64,000 bases of DNA, taken from Chitinophagaceae bacterium (GTDB lineage Bacteria > Bacteroidota > Bacteroidia > Chitinophagales > Chitinophagaceae). How positions within the stretch are numbered: position 1 is the stretch's first letter; each line of letters opens with the position of its first letter. The DNA lies in the NCBI GenBank assembly GCA_019638625.1, contig JAHBTK010000001.1, positions 173,434-237,433 of the forward strand, read 5' to 3'. Both the position numbers and the translations under genes were made by a program. Below, in pieces: positions 60,596 through 64,000 of the stretch. Below the pieces are notes generated by a model, which did no database searches, had not been told where the DNA came from, and was given only the letters and a program-made list of their open reading frames with translations.

Positions 60596-61720
60596 CTAAA
60601 TATTCACAGACCGGTTCCTGGCTATTATTTTCCAACTACCCGTAATCGAATTGTTTTCTACCACCTGTGCCCTGTCATATAAAGCCACAGTGGGACAAAT
60701 ATGTATAGGCACACCATACAGTACATCTCCTATAGAATATTCTTCAGTATTTTCCACCGTCAGGACCAGGTGTTCCTCACTTTGTCCTTTGAAAACAACA
60801 TCGGGTGCGTTCAGGAACCGTACCCGGTCCTGCAGGGGATTTTCGGCCGCAACAGATTTATGTCCCAGGTCTGTGCAAATGGTATGCTGATCCACGATAG
60901 AAATTACTCTTGTAATCAGCAGTGCGGCATATTCGAATGGTTCATCGGGCAACGCATGTTTGTATCCCCAGTCGTTGAACACAAAAGTGCCGGGGCTGCA
61001 TTCCACATTTTCCCTCCGGGCATGCATGGGAAAAGTGGGGGTGCCTCCCAATACAATTGTTAGTGACGTATTGAGTTCCTGCTGAATTTTATTTTCGAGA
61101 TGACTTACAGCATCAAATCCCTGATCTGCCTGCTCTTTCCTGAGCGTAGTATCGCTCACCCTGATATGGCCGTCGTAGCCATGCAGACCGTAAAGCCGGA
61201 TATTTTTCTGCCCATGTATATAGGCAGCCAGTTCAAAAGCGGCTTCCGGTTTGATCCCGGTCCGGTTCATCCCGATATTCAAATCAATAAACAGGCGGAT
61301 GATCACGCCGTTCTTTTGAGCTTCCGCATCGATTGTAGCGGCATGTGTGATACTGTCTGCCAGGCAGGAGAACTGCACCGCAGGGTAAGCCTTGATGAGG
61401 TTGATAAAACGCAACAACTTTGGGCCCACCGGCTGATAGGCCATCAGTACATCAGGGGCTTCCAGTTGCGCCAGCATTTCCGCCTCGGCTATGGTGGCAC
61501 ATTTAAATTTAGTGATGCCCGCGTCCAGCATCATCCTGCACACTTCCGGTGTTTTATTTGTTTTCACATGTGGGCGCAGCCACTGCACACCGGTCACCAT
61601 TTCCTTTACACGTTGTATATTACCGGTTATCCGCTCTTTATACAGCACCAGTGCGGGGCTGTCCGTTTTGTCAATATTGGCGATGCTGTACCATTCGCCT
61701 CTGGGATTTTTCTGATACAT
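60596..61720 (-). CDS. D-threonine aldolase/DSD1-like PLP enzyme
   Basis: 374 residues. The family start is SPALVLYKERITGNIQRV. The PLP Lys lies in LRPHVKTNKTPEV (Lys53), the barrel has VIIRLFIDLNIGMNRTGI, and the metal and substrate site lies near CTDLGHKSVAAENP (His) with a following Cys in HICPTVALYD. Members cleave D-threo beta-hydroxy amino acids or dehydrate D-serine with a bound metal. Its ATG lies 9 nt after the end of the RidA gene, so both are co-transcribed, which fits because RidA clears the enamines made by PLP enzymes. Confidence 0.93.
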   Translation of the reverse strand: MYQKNPRGEWYSIANIDKTDSPALVLYKERITGNIQRVKEMVTGVQWLRPHVKTNKTPEVCRMMLDAGITKFKCATIAEAEMLAQLEAPDVLMAYQPVGPKLLRFINLIKAYPAVQFSCLADSITHAATIDAEAQKNGVIIRLFIDLNIGMNRTGIKPEAAFELAAYIHGQKNIRLYGLHGYDGHIRVSDTTLRKEQADQGFDAVSHLENKIQQELNTSLTIVLGGTPTFPMHARRENVECSPGTFVFNDWGYKHALPDEPFEYAALLITRVISIVDQHTICTDLGHKSVAAENPLQDRVRFLNAPDVVFKGQSEEHLVLTVENTEEYSIGDVLYGVPIHICPTVALYDRAQVVENNSITGSWKIIARNRSVNI

Positions 61721-61729
61721 TTTTTTGTT

Positions 61730-62200
61730 TTAGACCAGTTCAAATAATGCTTCAATTTCTACAGGAATGTTTCCGGGCAGCGACCCAAACCCAACCGCGC
61801 TGCGTACACCCACGCCATTATCATCGCCCCATACCGCGGCAAACAGTTCGCTGCAACCATTAATAACATAAGGATGGTTTTCGAAGTCAGGCGTTGAATT
61901 TACCATGCCCAGTACTTTTATCACCCGCCTGATATTATCCAGGCTGCCGATATGGGCTTTAATAGTTGCCAGCATAGTAAGTCCTACCTGCCGTGCGGCA
62001 ATTTTTCCTTCCTCCTGGTCAATATCTCTGCCAATTCTTCCCCGCATGAGGGTCTGGTCGTTTTGAACCGGTCCGTGCCCAGATAGGTAGAGATGGTTAC
62101 CGATCACCAGGCTTGGTTTATATACGCCCATAGGTTTGGGAGCCGGCGGTAATACCAGCCCGAGCTTCTTTAATCTGCTTTCCGCGGTTTCGTTTTGCAT
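61730..62200 (-). CDS. RidA family enamine/imine deaminase-like protein
   Basis: 156 residues, slightly longer than classical RidA. Segments LYLSGHGPVQNDQTLMRGRIG, VGLTMLATIKAHIG, LDNIRRVIKVLGMVNSTPDF and VGVRSAVGFGSLPGNIPVEIEALF fit the YjgF family of the RutC/YabJ-like type with GSLPGNIPVEIE at the end. The usual catalytic Arg appears in VGVRSAVG. It would hydrolyse reactive enamine intermediates. It precedes a PLP enzyme gene in the same operon, a natural pair. Confidence 0.93.
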   Translation of the reverse strand: MQNETAESRLKKLGLVLPPAPKPMGVYKPSLVIGNHLYLSGHGPVQNDQTLMRGRIGRDIDQEEGKIAARQVGLTMLATIKAHIGSLDNIRRVIKVLGMVNSTPDFENHPYVINGCSELFAAVWGDDNGVGVRSAVGFGSLPGNIPVEIEALFELV

Positions 62201-62311
62201 GATTTTATATTTTTAAAAAGGGGCTTAAGTTAAATCAAAATTTTTAAACTTATTTCACATGCCATATAGCATAGTTTTTGTTTACATTTACCCTCGCTAA
62301 ATGTTTGTTAT

Positions 62312-63142
62312 ATGACTTTCTTTCAAAAAATCATAATTACTGTTGTGTTCGCGATGGCCTTCAGCCGCCTGTTTGCCCAGGAAATCGGGGTACAGTTATA
62401 TTCTTTTCGCAACCAGATACCGAAGGATGTGCCCGGTACCTTTGAAAAGATCAGCAAAATGGGTATCAGGGAACTGGAAGGCGGCGGCACTTACGGATTA
62501 CCAGCGCCTGAGTTCAGGGAACTGCTGAAAAAGCACGGTATGAAGATGGTAAGTGTGGGAGCGGATTTTAACCAGTTGGCCGATAATCCGCAGGCATCAG
62601 TTGATCTGGCAAAAACTTTCGATGCTAAGTATGTGGTGGTGTTCTGGATACCGCATGACAAGCAGTTTGGTATTCAGGAAGTAAAAAGGGCCGTGGAAGT
62701 ATTCAATACTGCCGGAAAACTGTTACAGGAAAATGGCATCTCACTTTGTTATCACCCCCACGGGTACGAATTTACGCCTTATGAACAGGGTACATTATTC
62801 GATTACCTTGCTACCAATACCGATCCCCGGTATGTAAACTTTGAAATGGATGTGTTTTGGGTAAAACATCCCGGGCAGGACCCGGTGGCGCTGCTGAAAA
62901 AATATCCCGGACGTTTCCTGTTGATGCACCTGAAGGACAGGAAACATGGTACCGAAGGTAATCAAAAGGGGCAGGCTGATGTAGAGTCCAATGTGGTGTT
63001 GGGTACCGGTGATGTGGGTATTGCGGCAGTGATGAAAGCCGCAAAAAAAGCGGGGGTAAAACACTACTTTATTGAAGATGAATCTTCCCGGTCGATGGAG
63101 CAGGTGCCGCAAAGCCTGGCATTCCTCAGATCACTCAGGTAA
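62312..63142 (+). CDS. Sugar phosphate isomerase/epimerase-like TIM barrel, secreted
   Basis: 276 residues. Signal peptide 1-22 (VVFAMAFSRLFAQE). The barrel contains IGVQLYSFRNQIPKDV, MGIRELEGGGTYGLP, LCYHPHGYEFTPYEQ, NFEMDVFWVKHPGQDPVAL, LMHLKDRKHG and YFIEDESSRS. The His, Glu and Asp residues of these segments are the metal ligands of the xylose isomerase-like family. The start ATG is at 62312; an ATG at 62301 is out of frame. The substrate is a carbohydrate derivative that cannot be named. Confidence 0.92.
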   Translation: MTFFQKIIITVVFAMAFSRLFAQEIGVQLYSFRNQIPKDVPGTFEKISKMGIRELEGGGTYGLPAPEFRELLKKHGMKMVSVGADFNQLADNPQASVDLAKTFDAKYVVVFWIPHDKQFGIQEVKRAVEVFNTAGKLLQENGISLCYHPHGYEFTPYEQGTLFDYLATNTDPRYVNFEMDVFWVKHPGQDPVALLKKYPGRFLLMHLKDRKHGTEGNQKGQADVESNVVLGTGDVGIAAVMKAAKKAGVKHYFIEDESSRSMEQVPQSLAFLRSLR

Positions 63143-63530
63143 ACAGAAGCCTGGCGCCGATCTCTCCGGATCATCATCTGTAAAAGATAACGGTTAAGTG
63201 TTTAATGTTCAGCCTTTTTATAGTCAATAAGAAGTTAGTGCAGCTATATTGTTCAGGGGTTGGACTGCATTACTTCTTCCAATAATTACTCTAAAGTAAG
63301 CCTATACGCGGTTTGGTGACAACACCGACCGCGGACACAAAATGTCAGGTTGGTTTGCTGGACTTTACCTTCTAACAACCTTTACTGCAGTACCTAAATA
63401 ATATGGCCCGGAAATCGCCTTTTTATCAGAAAGCTACCGGCCATGGTGTTCTACTTACTTTCTTTAAAGCGGCCAATCGTTGCTAATAGAGAGAGAACAA
63501 GGCGCTGCATTGCTCCGGTATTACAAAAGG
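63143..63530. other. 388-nt intergenic region, nothing recognised
   Basis: No ORF, hairpin or repeat of note is seen on either strand. The two flanking genes converge here. Confidence 0.5.
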
Positions 63531-64000
63531 TTATTTCAGGTTTTGCATAATACTGTTGGTGTTATCGCTGATTTTTTTGAGAATATTGCTAAGGGTGCTC
63601 ATCATCTTGCTCATCCTGTCCATGGCCATTTGCAGCCGAAGGGATTCCATCTCTCCCATTTCACTCATGGAATCCAGCTTGCTTTTTACCTCTTCCTTAG
63701 CCATGTCCAACTCTTCTTTTGTAGCCGTATTGGTGCTTTTTGCCGGCTCTTTTGCTGTAATCGGGCTTGTTTTTTTAACATCAACCCGTTGAGGCTTTTT
63801 ATCTCGAACGTTTGCCTTGGTAAGAGAGATTTCCTTCGTCAATAATCTGATGGAATCAAGTTGTAGCTTTGTTACAGGCTTACTGTCATTCAGCCGGATC
63901 ATGGCATTCCGCAGTTGCTGTTTCTTTTCATTGATGCTTTTAACCGTATCCATAATGGCTTTCAGGTCTTCTTGTGCAGCTTTCTCCGCCTCCATCAATA
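63531..64000 (-). CDS. Coiled-coil protein of unknown function (partial, start off right edge)
   Basis: At least 156 codons are open and continue to the right edge; the true start is probably outside, since the only ATG near the edge (63993-63995) lies in mid-helix. The sequence is almost all charged helix: KAIMDTVKSINEKKQQLRNAM, KEELDMAKEEVKSKLDSMSEM and MDRMSKMMSTLSNILKKISDN, with a Lys/Thr/Pro linker between. No family is recognised. It may be a secreted or cytoplasmic structural coiled coil. Confidence 0.65.
   Translation of the reverse strand, partial: LMEAEKAAQEDLKAIMDTVKSINEKKQQLRNAMIRLNDSKPVTKLQLDSIRLLTKEISLTKANVRDKKPQRVDVKKTSPITAKEPAKSTNTATKEELDMAKEEVKSKLDSMSEMGEMESLRLQMAMDRMSKMMSTLSNILKKISDNTNSIMQNLK

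Noticed and set aside
1..64000. tRNA, rRNA and CRISPR arrays
   Set aside because: No cloverleaf, rRNA-like stretch or regularly spaced direct repeat was found on reading either strand; a covariance model search would be decisive for small RNAs.

Overview
The window is chromosomal DNA of a Bacteroidota bacterium, most likely of the Chitinophagaceae or a near relative. The evidence is the gene families present (SusC-type TonB receptor, DUF2911, DUF6515, GH3/serine-hydrolase fusion, planctomycete-type cytochrome with DUF2231) and promoters matching the Bacteroidota consensus TTTG-N20-TAnnTTTG. The placement below phylum level is an inference. No rRNA, tRNA, CRISPR array, insertion sequence or prophage was seen.

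Positions 1-18600, all on the minus strand, hold most of an extracellular contractile injection system (eCIS, the Afp/PVC class of phage-tail-like particles). In transcription order the operon encodes: a NusG/UpxY-like antiterminator behind a good promoter and a roughly 270-nt leader; one sheath and one tube protein; a Cys-pair baseplate protein; a disordered protein with a conserved-looking tail; a DUF4255 (Pvc16-type) terminator; an AAA+ ATPase; a small protein; three DUF4157 effectors; a CIS tube-like protein and a separate LysM protein (together like Afp7); a hub and a separate OB-fold spike (together like Afp8); a PAAR-like tip; a gp25 wedge; and a baseplate J-like protein that runs off the left edge. 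Fibre, tape-measure and remaining baseplate genes would lie outside the window.

The effectors are the most notable part. All three share a nearly identical core of about 360 residues, with a CC-CxC-xx-C cluster and the DUF4157 HELAH motif. Each has its own disordered head and its own tail. Two tails carry a second zinc-protease motif and the third is unrecognised. All three genes can start only at TTG. A frameshifted remnant of the CIS tube gene lies just upstream of the last effector, showing that the array grew by tandem duplication at this spot.

Positions 19000-63998 are ordinary chromosome with many short transcription units: envelope proteins (RlpA, GH3/serine hydrolase, AsmA-like, TolC, TonB receptor), RNA and protein modification (MnmE, RimO, RnpA, YidD), pyrimidine synthesis (PyrD, PyrH), lactate utilisation (LutB, LutC), redox proteins (type II NADH dehydrogenase, two thioredoxin-fold proteins, a sugar dehydrogenase), and a cluster of DUF1501, TIM-barrel and cytochrome/LRR genes. 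Short dispersed repeats and hairpin elements occupy the intergenic regions near 21.0, 26.7 and 51.3-51.9 kb. The right edge cuts a coiled-coil protein of unknown function.
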